From Gigaspora margarita (Eukaryota > Glomeromycota > Glomeromycetes > Diversisporales > Gigasporaceae), in contig WTPW01002224.1 in the NCBI GenBank assembly GCA_009809945.1, positions 1 through 64,000 of the forward strand: 64,000 nt of DNA, given 5' to 3'. A program made the position numbers and the translations under genes. The notes under the pieces are model-generated. The model did not search any database. It saw only the letters and a program-made list of their open reading frames with translations, and was not told the DNA's origin. Positions 22,368 to 32,959 of the stretch are shown here, piece after piece. Each line of letters opens with the position of its first letter. Positions within the stretch are counted from its first letter, which is position 1.

Positions 22368-24574
22368 GTAAGTCTAAATTTTTTTATTATAGTCTCATGA
22401 TTTTTGTGATGATATTGAGAATAGAGATTTTAAATAGGGTTTGTAAAAAAGATTTTTATCATTTAAATCATGTGATGATTACTATCCGAATATTAAATTT
22501 AACCTAGTAGGGGGTTTCAGAGTTAACTTATTTTGAAAATAAATGTGAGTTCGAAAAGCCCCATTTCTGTTCTGAAATTTCGAAATCAGAAAAAGAAATT
22601 GGAGTTATCAGGAGATATAATAAGACCCTTTTTTTGATAGAATTTCAAAGAAAATGTGCGGTCATAAAAGAATTCATTATTATATAAATAAGCTTACATA
22701 TAAAATAAATAGGAGTTATAGATCATTGTTTTGAAATAAATACGTCACAGATTTAATTCAAATCAGCAACTTGAACCTTAGCTCTGAAACCCCCAGTATA
22801 TCTAAATCATTAAATAAACATCACATGGTTTAAAACTGAAAATTTTTATATATCAATCATATTTTCAATCAATGTATTTTGTAAAGACTATACACGGGTA
22901 TAAATTGCTATTATGTGACTTAGTAATTTATCCAGCAATTTTAATAATACCCGGGTAGATGTTTTCCCAACGGGTACGAACTCTACATTTTTGATTTACT
23001 GAAATCTGTAAATCACGATACTCATATAACATCACAATTTTTTACAAAGTGCAACAAAAATATATATCATATGTACGCAATTTTCCTAATAATTATAATT
23101 ATTATAATTTTATATATCCAATTAAATAAGTTCGAAAATCACGTTCAATGTAGATTAAATGGTATTGGGCTTGAAGTATATGGAATAACTCAAGATACAG
23201 AGACTCAAAAATACCTTATGGTATTTCAATATGCAGATAAGGGAAATCTTTATGAATATTTAATATCAAATTTTAAACAAATCGATTGGGAAAGCAAATT
23301 GACGTTTCTTATAGATATGGCAAATGATTTAACTAAGATTCATGAAGCAGGTTATATCCATTGCGATTTTCATAGTGGAAATGTTTTACTAAATCAATAC
23401 AAAAATTTTTTCATAAAATCTTTTATAACTGATTTAGGATTATCTAAGAATCTGAAAGAATCAGCTTCAAAGGGTGACGTTTATGGAGTCATGCCATATA
23501 TTGCTCCAGAAATTTTATTAGGTCAACCATATACGCAAGCAGCTGATATATATAGTCTAGGTATTATTATGACAGAATTGTCAACTGGAAAAAGACCTTT
23601 TTANGGTTCTNNATTCGNCTTTAGACTTGCATTNGATATTTGTAANGGATTACGNNCTGAATTTTCTGAAAGAACACCTGAATGTTATATTGAATTAGCT
23701 AAAAGATGCATNGATTCCAAACCATATAATCGACCTAGTATTAAAGATATTAGTTCAATACTTTCAAAATGGCGTATGATTATGATGAATCCCTCAATGC
23801 TTCACGAAGAATCTTATATTGCAAAAAGTTTTATTTCTGCTAATGACGAGATTAAAGCATTGCAAATTGCCTTAACGAATTACCAAAGTTCAATGTATAC
23901 TAGTAGATTAATAAACACCAAAGAGATTAAACTCGCGTATGAATCAACTAAATTCAGAGGTACGTGTAACTCTAGAATTTGTGAGAAAAATTATATGCAG
24001 TAATTGTTTTATTTATTGGTTCATTTTAAATAATTCTTTATTCATATAATAGATTCAAAAATGTGCGATCTTGATGTCAGTTCGATGCAGTTATGTTAAG
24101 GAATGTGTGATTACAATTGTCGTAGAAAATCTTTTTTTTGCATGGTGACAAAATTGAAACAATATTGCTAGAGTATGCTATAAGAAACCTTTTTATAATT
24201 ATAAGGGTTTTACAAAATTTTGGAATTTTTTTGAACAGATTGATATTGAATAAAATATCTTGATAAATTCCACGTGATTTCTTAATATTTTATCTATATA
24301 CAAGAATAGATTGTTCTAACTTCAAAAATATTATTATTTTGTTTAATGATCGTTATACATTTGTAATTAACTTCATTAACACCCCAATAAAACATCATAT
24401 TTATCAAAATTTGCTAATTGAAAAGGTGTACATTAATTGGTGCTTTCAGATGGAATTGAAGTTAAAGATGTTATATTCAATTCCACTAATATGAATAAAG
24501 CTATAGGAACATGTACAGTTAATTATTGCTATAGTAAAGAAATTCAAGCTAAAGAAAAAAACATTCATTTATGA
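20313..24574 (+). CDS. TPR-repeat protein kinase (possible Sel1-like tail), copy 1, spliced gene
   Basis: Probably a signalling protein kinase with a long N-terminal tetratricopeptide array. Proposed exons: 20,313-22,367, 23,131-23,959 and 24,450-24,574. Residues 15-590 form 15 TPR units of 34 residues (typical core RGETYRMMNRYEESLADLNK) plus three half units. A linker follows, then the kinase N-lobe with the glycine loop IGQGGFGTVF (641-650) and the lysine of VALK (678). The C-lobe lies in exon 2. Exon 1 ends at a GTAAGT donor; exon 2 ends at AG|GTACGT and joins in frame to an exon after TTTCAG. About 5-8 residues expected between VALK and helix C are missing, so a micro-exon may lie in intron 1. 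The start ATG is conserved with copy 2. Scattered N bases sit in two places. Substrate unknown. Confidence 0.85.
22368..23130 (+). other. Intron 1 of TPR-kinase copy 1, carrying a MITE
   Basis: Starts GTAAGT and most simply ends AAATAAG before the codons for FENHVQ. About 760 bp is long for this kind of fungal gene; 285 bp of it is a MITE at 22,510-22,794. The last 58 bp (from GTACGC at 23,073) look like a complete small intron on their own, so there may be two introns with a short exon between them. Confidence 0.6.
22510..22794. mobile_element. Intronic MITE (GGGGGTTTCAGAG family), copy 1
   Basis: Inverted ends GGGGGTTTCAGAGTTAA and the complement of GGGGGTTTCAGAGCTAA, with AGTA on both sides (a possible 4-bp target duplication). 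Present at the same spot in copy 2 (29,478-29,777), so the insertion is older than the gene duplication and has been tolerated within the intron. Confidence 0.78.
23131..23959 (+). CDS. Copy 1 exon 2: kinase C-lobe
   Basis: Encodes FENHVQ (helix C region), the hinge YLMVFQYADKGNL, the catalytic loop HCDFHSGN (Asp codon 23,365-23,367), the metal-binding DLG in ITDLGLSKNL (Asp codon 23,431-23,433), the APE motif in YIAPEIL, and DIYSLGIIMTELSTGKRPF followed by AKRC...NRPSIKDI. All catalytic residues that can be read are present, so copy 1 can encode an active kinase. HCD in place of HRD places it outside the RD kinases. Ambiguous bases occur between 23,604 and 23,712. Without splicing, the frame would stop at 24,003. 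Confidence 0.88.
24450..24574 (+). CDS. Copy 1 possible 3' exon: short Sel1-like tail
   Basis: After the acceptor TGCTTTCAG, the frame set by the upstream donor (one base left over) reads DGIEVKDVIFNSTNMNKAIG... and stops at TGA (24,572-24,574). The upstream YESTKFR plus DGI(G/E)VK, then NMNKAIG and NYCYSKEI, resembles the GxGV and YCY positions of Sel1 repeats, a domain often fused to such kinases in glomeromycetes. It is short and may be a remnant of a longer tail. The duplicate keeps the same donor, acceptor and phase, which supports the exon. Confidence 0.5.
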
Positions 24575-24826
24575 TATTAAAAAATCTACTATATGTATTC
24601 GGCACTTCATTGATATTAAAAACATTCATTATGCCGTAAATTAACCATAATTTAGGTCATTTGAAAAAAAGGCAAATGACCTCCAATTTTACCATCCCTG
24701 GGTCTTATTAACCGTTAACCGTGCGTTCTACCTGTCTTTCTCACTAACTATCTGAATCATCTCACCATTTTATTAATAAAGGACTACTTTTATATATTTA
24801 CAGTATTTCGGTTCTATACCTGATTT

Positions 24827-24952
24827 ACCGTATAGTTCCGAAAATATGCACACCACTCTATCCCGATTTTTTTAATCTCAGATTAGCGGGAATAGTTTGG
24901 CCAAAGATCTCATTACAATTTCCGCCAATCTGTTAAATTTGGAACTGTACGG
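24827..24952. mobile_element. Small TA-flanked MITE
   Basis: Ends CCGTATAGTTCCGAAA and the complement of CCGTACAGTTCCAAA, flanked by TA on both sides (24,825-24,826; 24,953-24,954), as for Tc1/mariner elements. 126 bp, non-coding. Confidence 0.65.
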
Positions 24953-24990
24953 TAGTTATTATACAATGTCAATCATAAAAATGTAGTACC

Positions 24991-26520
24991 TAGGATAGTA
25001 AATAAACGGGGGCAACTCAATGTTACACAAGTAGATAATCGATCTTCAAAACCGTCACGATATAGATTTATATATAGATTTATATGCAATATCGTATTCA
25101 ACCTTCAAAAATTTTAAGAATAAAACTTCTAGCTATTTGAATACGGTTTTTTCGAAATTCGGCATGACTAAGGGCTGGTAACTAGCTTCGTAAAAGCTTA
25201 GCAACAGTTTTCTACATTTTTAAAAATTGAATCATATATTCCATATAGCGTGACCTAATTTATTCTAGTTCAAAGAAAGAAAATGCATTAGCAGCAACAC
25301 ATTCTGCAAATTTATAGCAATTGACTTTGGGTTAGGGGAAAGAACATTAAAAGAGGCACTGTGTAAAAACCGCCTAGCTGTCCTGAATCTTAGAATGAAT
25401 AACCTCAGATCCGGGAAATGCTGGAAGGAACGAATGCAAGACATTTGTGATCAAGGAGAAATAAATAGGAAGCATTCGTTTATGATCCAAGGTGAGTTGA
25501 AAAAGATAAATGTAAGGATTTGTTTATGATCCGGAAGGAGCTGATAAGGGTTCCATTCAAGTATTTTCATATTTTTACTATAGACTTTCGTTATCACACA
25601 CCAACATATTGCTATTATATTTTTTATATACTTGCAAAATTTCAATGGAAGCTACTCAAGCACTAATTAGGATCTATTTCGATCTACCATAGCAATTGAG
25701 CATCACTATAATAGTTAGAAAATAACAGCAAGAGTAGTGTTTGAACAAATTTCAATAATGTCACCATTCATGCTATTGATTTTTATCTGAAATATTATGA
25801 GAATAACTAAAACATCATGAGATAAAGAAGGACCCAGGACATTATTTGACAGATGCACCCATAGGACACATTGGTCTGTATAATGCTTATGCACCATTTT
25901 GATCATTAGAAAATCGCTTGAGAACAACCTTGGTTACTGTGAATTGTTTTGAATTTAAATTGTAAATAATTATCAAAATCCATTGATATTGATTATAAAA
26001 ATATTTTTTATTAAAAATCGAATATATTTTTTATTATAAAATAAATACTGGTACAATAAATTTATACATATAACAAATGACAAGTCAAAACCTCTGCATA
26101 TAGTCCGACACTCATGCTGAACAATTAATTTACCAACTTCACCTAAGAAAAGCCCAAATAGAAACACTCTAGATTCGAATAAATCCTAAATTTGTAAGAT
26201 TTATTCGAGCTAGAACCAATATTAAAAAAAAAAACTGTCCTAAAAACGTTGCAATTCTTTTTACGAAGAGTTTTTAGCTTCTGTGAGTCCAGTTATGCTC
26301 CCGGACTCTAATAAAGTCTTTCAGAAGTCGCAAATAAGATACATAAGTGATATGTCTTGAATCAGTAACAAACAGAGCATAATGAGTGCTAGTTTAATAT
26401 AGTAACATAAGATTATTTATAAGACTTACTAGTGCTATCGATAGCTATTGATATGTGACAATTTCGGAGCCAATGATCTACTTGTGTAACATTAAGTTGC
26501 CCCGTTTATTTACTATCCCA
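24991..26520. mobile_element. Candidate 1.5-kb TIR element
   Basis: GGATAGTAAATAAACGGG followed by GGCAACTCAATGTTACAC near 24,994-25,033 recurs as its complement near 26,480-26,520; the match runs about 45 bp. Length suits a decayed transposon, but no transposase motif or clear target duplication can be read. It may instead be a pair of inverted solo repeats. Confidence 0.5.
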
Positions 26521-26579
26521 TAGATAGTCGATACCGGTAAATGTAATCATGGAATATTCCCCCACACACGATTATTTAC

Positions 26580-27584
26580 ACAAAAATTCGCTCAACACCG
26601 GGCAATTAATTTATATCAGCCAATCATACGAATGTCCTTACATGAGACTTGGCCTTATTCGGAAAAATACGACATGACACTATCTGTCGAAATAGGTAAA
26701 TTGTTCGTATATTGAACTGCAGGTAACCATATCTGCTCTTCGTTAAATTGCATTTGCATTAGTGAAGTGGATGAAAAACTATCAGGTATGATAATCGTAC
26801 CGACAATGTTAAAGATCTAATGTTCTCATGGTTCTCGAGAACATTGAAATATTTTTAAGAGTACAATGTTTAAAATTATGTTCTCATTTGAGAACCATTT
26901 GAGAACGTAAAATTTGTGATTTTTATTTATTGAGAACACAAGTTTTTTTTTTTGAGAACATTAAATCTTTTTCACTGGCAAAGACAAGAAACATTATATC
27001 AACTCTAAATGATGACAGGATGAAAAAACTTGTAAATGATAATGAATTTCACTATACCCCAATCCTAGTCACTTCGGTAATATCGTTTATAACTATTACG
27101 TTATGTGAACTTTTATTTTCACCTAAAGTTTCCGATCACTACCGTGATGTATAAGCGTCTAGAATAACTAGCTGTACACGTATTTCGATTACATATGTAA
27201 TCATTGCTACATCAAGTTTCAGTATTGTAAAAATTCATAAATCGATTTACAGTTTCTTGTACTGTCACTCATTTGAATAATAAACATCATAGTTTATTTC
27301 ATAATCCGCCGACAAAATTCAAATATCGAAATTTCGACAACCACTTGGTCCCGAAAGTTCATAATCCTGACAATTTGACCATAACTATTAAGTCTGCCTG
27401 AAATATATCTTAACTCCCATCTAGCTAAATCATAATTATTTCGAGATTACAATCTCCAGGATTTAAAATGCTATGTTTTCGATGAATTCCTGTACTCTGA
27501 AGTTAAAAAAAAAAAAAAAAAACTGTCAGGATTTTGGCCATGAATTATAAACTGTCACTTTAACCCAAACAATTGCATTTATAG
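26580..27584. repeat. 5' flank of TPR-kinase copy 2 (duplicate of about 19,000-20,312)
   Basis: Collinear with the flank of copy 1, from CGGGCAATTTATTTATATCA-like sequence onward, but more diverged from it than the 63,297-64,000 flank is. It contains the same hAT-like MITE at 26,805-26,977. About 95 bp just before the conserved leader is deleted relative to copy 1. Confidence 0.85.
26805..26977. mobile_element. hAT-like MITE in TPR-kinase 5' flank, copy 2
   Basis: Same element and position as 19,466-19,628, with ends AATGTTAAAGATCTAATG and the complement of CAGTGAAAAAGATTTAATG. The flanking duplication has eroded (GTACCGAC and GCAAAGAC). Confidence 0.7.
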
Positions 27585-29357
27585 ATGTACGTATATAATG
27601 AGTTATCAGAAATTGAACTCAATGCATTAGCATTAAGAAATCGTGACGAAGAAACGTTAGCAGATTTAAATAAATCGTTAGAAATTGAACCAAATGATGC
27701 ATCTGCATTAAGAAATCGTGGAATAACTTATCGCAAGATGAGTAGATATGAAAAATCACTTGCAGATTTAAATAAATCATTAGAAATCGAACCAAATAAT
27801 GCAGAGGTATTAAGTGAACGTGGAGAAACTTATCGCATGATGAATAGATGTAAAGAGTCACTTACGAATTTAAATAAATCGTTAAAAATCAAACCAAACA
27901 ATGTAATTGCATTAAGACACCGTGGAGCAACTTATCGCATGATGGGTAGATATAAAAAATCACTAACAGATTTAAATAAATCATTAGAAATTGAGCCAAA
28001 TAATGCAGGAGCGTTAAGAAGTCGTGGAGAAACCTATCGCATGATGAATAGATATGAAGAATCACTTGCAGATTTAAATAAATCATTAGAAATTGAATCA
28101 AATAATGCTGAAGCATTAAAAAGTCGAAGAAATATTGCTTCCACATTAAAAAATCGTGGAAAAACTCATCGCCGGATGAATAGATATGATGAATCACTTG
28201 CAGATTTCAATAAATCATTAGAAATTGAACCAAATAATGCAGAAGCGTTAAGAAGTCGTGGAAAAGCTTATCGCATGACGAAAAGATATGAAGAATCACT
28301 TGCAGATTTAAATAAATCATTAGAAATTGAACCAAATAATGCAGATGCATTAGGAAGTCGAAAAAATATTGCTGTCATATTAAGTAATCGTGGAAACACT
28401 CATTTTCAGATGATTAAATATGAAGAATCACTTGCAGATTTTAATAACTCATTAGAAATTGAACCAAATAATACCTTTGCATTAGGAATCCGTGGTAAAA
28501 TTTATCTAATGATGAATAGATATGAAGAATCACTTGCAGATTTTAATAAATCATTAGAAATTAATCCAAATGATGCAGAATCATTAAGAAATCGTGGAGA
28601 AACTTATTACATGATGAATAGATTTGAAGAATCACTTTCAGATTTTAATAAATTATTAAAAATTTATTCGTATATTGTACCACAGACAGATTTTAATGAA
28701 TCGGCAACTTGGGTAAAAATACTTGAAATTTCAAATAAATTATTAGAAATTGAACCAAATAATGCAGAAGCGTTAAGACACCGTGGAGCAACTTATCGCA
28801 TTATGAATAGATATGAAGAATCACTTGCAGATTTAAATAAATCATTAGAAATTGAACCAAATAATGCAGAAGCGTTAAGAAATCGTGGGGAAATTTATCG
28901 CATGATGAATAGATATGAAGAATCACTTGCAGATTTAAATAAATCATTAGAAATTGAACCAAATAATGTAGTTGCATTAAGCAGCCATGGAAAAACTTAT
29001 TACGCGACGAATAAATATGAAGAATCATTCGCATATTTAAATAAATTATTAAAAATTGATCCAAATACTGCAGAAGCATTAAGATGGCAGAGAATAATTG
29101 GAGGATGGACAAGTGGAAATAAAGAAATCGATGACTTTATACAACAAATTCAGATCAAAACTACAAAATATGAGAATATGATTGAATGGATTCCATTTGA
29201 TAAGCTAATTGATTTTCAAATTATTGGACAAGGTGGATTTGGTATAGTATTTTCTGCAAACTGGTTAGATGGCAACCCAATTATTAATAAAAATAATTTA
29301 CAATCACGTGAACAATCATGCAAAGTTGCACTTAAAACTCTTAGTACTTTAAAAGAA
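27585..29357 (+). CDS. Copy 2 exon 1: intact TPR array plus kinase N-lobe start
   Basis: 591 codons, fully open: 13 TPR repeats in place of 15, with two 44-residue units that include an extra KSRRNIASTL- or GSRKNIAVIL-type insertion not found in copy 1, and one long unit around PQTDFNESATWVKILEISNK. Copy 1 carries different extra segments, so the arrays have been remodelled since duplication. Ends at the same GTAAGT donor; unspliced, it runs to a stop at 29,414. Confidence 0.85.
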
Positions 29358-29477
29358 GTAAGTCTAAAATTTTATTATTGTCCCATGATTTTTGTGATGG
29401 TATTGAGATTGTGATTTTAAATAGGATCGTTTAAATCATGTGATGATTACTATACGAATATTAAATTTAACCTAGTA

Positions 29478-29777
29478 GGGGGTTTCAGAGTTAACTTATT
29501 TTGAAAATAAATGGGAATTCGAAAAGCCCTATTTCTGTTCTGAAATTTTGAAATCAGAAAAAGAAATGAGAGTTATCCGGAGATATAATAAGAAACTTTT
29601 TTTGATAGAATTTCAAAGAAAATGTACGGTCGTAAAAGAATTCATTATTATATAAATAAGCTTACGTATAAAATAAATAGGAGTTATAGATCATTGATTT
29701 TGAAATATGAAATAAATACGTCATAGATTTAATTCAAAATCAGAAACTTGAGCCTTAGGTCTGAAACCCCCCCCCCC
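29478..29777. mobile_element. Intronic MITE (GGGGGTTTCAGAG family), copy 2
   Basis: The counterpart of 22,510-22,794 in intron 1 of the duplicated gene, flanked by AGTA. Its right end has an expanded run of 11 C bases where copy 1 has five. Confidence 0.75.
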
Positions 29778-31703
29778 AGTATATCTAAATCATAAGATAA
29801 ACATCACATGGTTTAAAACTGAAAATTTTTAAATAGTAATACAGTATATCAATCATATTTTCAATCAGCGTTTTTTTTGTAAAGATTATATACGGGTATA
29901 AATTGCTATTATGTGACTTAGTAATTTATCCAGCAATTTTAATAATACCCGTGTAGAGGTTTTCCCAACGGGTACGAACTTTACATTTTTGTTTTACTGA
30001 AATCTGTAAATCACGATACTCATATAACATCACAATTTTTACAAAGCACAACAAAAATATATATCATATGTACGCAATTTTTCTAACAATTATAATTATT
30101 ATAATTATATATATCCAATTAAATAAGTTCGAAAATCACGTTCAATGTAGATTAAATGGTATTGGGCTTGAAGTATAGGAATGACTCAAGATACAGAGAC
30201 TCAAAAATACCTTATGGTATTTCAATATGCCGATAAGGGAAATCTTTATGAGTTTTTAATATCAAATTTTAAACAACTCGATTGGGAAAGCAAATTGACG
30301 TTCCTTATAGATATGACAAATGACTTAACTAGGATTCATGAATCAGGTTATATCCATTGCGATTTTCATAGTGGAAATGTTTTACTAGATCAAAACAAAA
30401 ATTTTTTCATAAAGTCTTTTATAACTTATCTAGGATTATCTAAGAATCTGAAAGAATCTGCTTCAAAGGGTGACGTTTATGGAGTCATGCCATATATTGC
30501 ACCAGAAATTTTATTAGGTCAACCATATACGCAAGCAGCTGATATATATAGTCTAGGTATTATTATGACAGAATTGTCAACTGGAAAAAGACCTTTTTAT
30601 GGTTCTTCATTCGACTTTAGACTTGCATTGGATATTTGTAAAGGATTACGACCTGAATTTTCTGAAAGAACACCTGAATGTTATATTGAATTAGCTAAAA
30701 GATGCATTGATTCCAAACCATATAATCGACCTAGTATTAAAGATATTAGTTCAATACTTTAAAATGGCGTATGATTATGATGAATCCCTCAATGCTTCAC
30801 GAAGAATCTTATATTGCAAAAAGTTTTATTTCTGCTAATGACGAGATTAAAGCATTGCAAATTGCCTTAACGAATTACCAAAGTTCAATGTATACTAGTA
30901 GATTAATAAACACCAAAGAGATTAAACTCGCGTATGAATCAACTAAATTCAGAGGTACGTATAACTCTAGAATTTGTGAGAAAATTATATGCAGTAATTG
31001 TTTATTTATTGTTTCATTTTAAATAATTCTTTATTCATATAATAGATTCAAAAATGTGCGATCTTGATGTCAGTGCGATGCAGTTATGTTAAAGAATGTG
31101 TGATTACAATTGCAGTAGAAAGTCTTTATTTGCATGGTGACAAAAATTGAAACAATATTGCCAGAGTATGCTACCAGTGTTTTATAAGAAACTTTTTATA
31201 ATTATAAGGGTTTTACAAAATTATGGAATTTTTTTGAACAGATTGATATTGAATAAAATATCCTGATAAATTCCACGTGATTTCTTTATATTTTATCTAT
31301 ATACAAGAAAGATTGTTCCAATTTCAAAAATATTATTATTGTTTTAATGATCGTTATACACTTTGTAATTAACTTCATTAACGCCCCAATAAAACATCAT
31401 ATTTTATCAAAATCTGCTAATTGAAAAAGTGTACATTAGTTGGTGCTTTCAGATGGAATTGGAGTTAAAGATGTTATATTCAATTCCACTAATATGAACA
31501 AAGCTATAGGAACATGTTACTGTTAATTATTGCTATAGAAAAGAAATTAAAGCTAAAAAAAACGGTCGTTTATGATATTATAAAAATCTACTATATTGCA
31601 TTCCGAGCACCTCATTGATATTAAAAACATTCATTATGCCGTAAATTAACCATGATATAGATGCTCATGGATAGGACCGAAGCTCAGTAAGTTTCTGCCG
31701 TCT

Positions 31704-31732
31704 GCCGAAATCAGTAACTTACTGATTTCGGC
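31704..31732. repeat. Perfect 14-bp hairpin
   Basis: GCCGAAATCAGTAA and TTACTGATTTCGGC are separated by one base, downstream of the copy 2 gene. Outer flanks (GGACCGAA ... TTCGGTC) also pair loosely, so it may be a small MITE. Confidence 0.5.
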
Positions 31733-31861
31733 TTCATAACTCATTCAATTCGGTCATCGATAATGACAATCCAATGTTAGCTTGATTCATTCCGTAGAGT
31801 TATTACGGTATATCTGCGGATTTTTTGTAAACAAGGAATGCCTTATATTCATTATTTCAAC

Positions 31862-32234
31862 TAGGGATGGGCACGGTCACAAACGGTCACAATTTTCATA
31901 GCCGATTTGCTAAATACTGAGATGATTTTTTACTTTTGAGCTCTTAATGAAAGTTGTTCAGAATTAAATTCTGGTCATCCCNNNNNNNNNNNNNNNNNNN
32001 NNNNNNNNNNNNNNNNNNNNNNNNNNNNNNNNNNNNNNNNNNNNNNNNNNNNNNNNNNNNNNNNNNNNNNNNNNNNNNNNNNNNNNNNNNNNNNNNNNNN
32101 NNNNNNNNNNNNNNGGGATGACCAGAATTTAATTCTGAACAACTTTCATTAAGAGCTCAAAAGTAAAAAATCATCTCAGTATTTAGCAAATCGGCTATGA
32201 AAATTGTGACCGTTTGTGACCGTGCCCATCCCTA
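31862..32234. mobile_element. hAT-like MITE (TAGGGATGGGC family), palindromic
   Basis: Ends TAGGGATGGGCACGGTCAC and its exact complement, with perfect 8-bp duplications ATTTCAAC (31,854-31,861 and 32,235-32,242). Arms of 120 bp are exact complements up to the gap (GGTCATCCC before it, GGGATGACC after it). Non-coding. Confidence 0.87.
31982..32114. other. Assembly gap (133 N) inside a palindrome
   Basis: The gap sits exactly where the two arms of the hAT-like palindrome meet. The true loop may be much shorter than 133 bases, because palindromes are hard to sequence and assemble. Confidence 0.97.
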
Positions 32235-32379
32235 ATTTCAACATAATATTTATCCGGAATTATTCATATTTGTAGTTTCTAATAATCAATGAAATTTCAA
32301 TTTATTTAAGTGCATTATAAAAATATAGATATAAACCTCTATATAAGCACATATTCAAGAAAGTCACTATGATCCCGAC

Positions 32380-32631
32380 TAGTGATGCTTGACGAAATTG
32401 ATTTTATTAGAAGACGAAATTAAACCTGACGAAATGACGAAACTCATGACGAAATTATTTTGATCTATAATTATTAGTGACGAAATTAATTTTGAATTAG
32501 AATATTATTCTAAGGAGTATGCTGTCTAAGTTTATAGAAAAATTTCTTGGTGTTTATATGAAATTTTTGGCACAATCGCAAAATGACGAAACTATTCGTC
32601 AATTCAAAAATAATTTCGTCAAGCATCTATA
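32380..32631. mobile_element. hAT-like MITE (TAGTGATGCTTGACG family)
   Basis: 252 bp with ends TAGTGATGCTTGACGAAAT and the complement of TATAGATGCTTGACGAAAT, flanked by perfect ATCCCGAC (32,372-32,379 and 32,632-32,639). Six or more GACGAAAT repeats lie subterminally, typical of transposase-binding sites. Confidence 0.87.
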
Positions 32632-32689
32632 ATCCCGACATTGAGATTATAGAGAGATTAGAATGTACATCAATTTTAATTAATTAATT

Positions 32690-32951
32690 ACATTCAAACC
32701 TCTCTAAGTGCATCCTCTATAAGTGCACACCCTTCCTATAGCTTGATCCCAACTCGGAACTTAGAGTTAAATACACACCCTCTACTCTGCACGTGCATAA
32801 GTTTTTGAGACCCATACATATATGTATACTCTCTATAAATGCATTTGATAAGATTAAAATTTTGACCAATGAAATATATAATTTACTTTCTCTCTAAATT
32901 TACAACTACTTTCAATTTTAAGAATGTGCAATTAGAGAGGGTTGAATTAAG
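32690..32951. mobile_element. pogo-like MITE
   Basis: Termini CATTCAAACCTCTCTAAGTG and the complement of TAATTCAACCCTCTCTAATT, next to TA. CCTCTCTAAGTG(G/C)A-type ends are usual for pogo/Tigger members of Tc1/mariner. A similar half-end (AACCTCTATATAAGCAC) lies at 32,334. No coding region. Confidence 0.6.
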
Positions 32952-32959
32952 CATACTAG

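Larger units (their letters stand above)
24660..26580. other. Intergenic DNA between the TPR-kinase copies
   Basis: No gene recognised. It contains a 126-bp TA-flanked MITE at 24,827-24,952 and a TIR-bounded segment of about 1.54 kb (24,991-26,520). Short open frames in the latter resemble nothing I know. Confidence 0.6.
27585..31526 (+). pseudogene. TPR-repeat protein kinase, copy 2, with broken kinase part
   Basis: Tandem duplicate of the 20,313 gene with the same exon layout: 27,585-29,357 (13 TPR units, glycine loop IGQGGFGIVF, VALK), 30,128-30,954 (C-lobe) and 31,453-31,526 (3' exon). Exon 1 is intact for 591 codons. In the kinase exon a one-base loss gives a TAG at 30,176-30,178, so the C-lobe resumes in another frame (MTQDTETQKYLMVFQ...). 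A second one-base loss near 30,760 cuts off the end of the C-lobe (L then stop). The metal-binding Asp is Tyr (ITYLGLSKN, codon 30,427-30,429). The 3' exon also has a one-base insertion. Indels could be assembly error, but the Asp-to-Tyr change argues for real loss of activity. A TPR-only protein could still be made. Confidence 0.8.
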
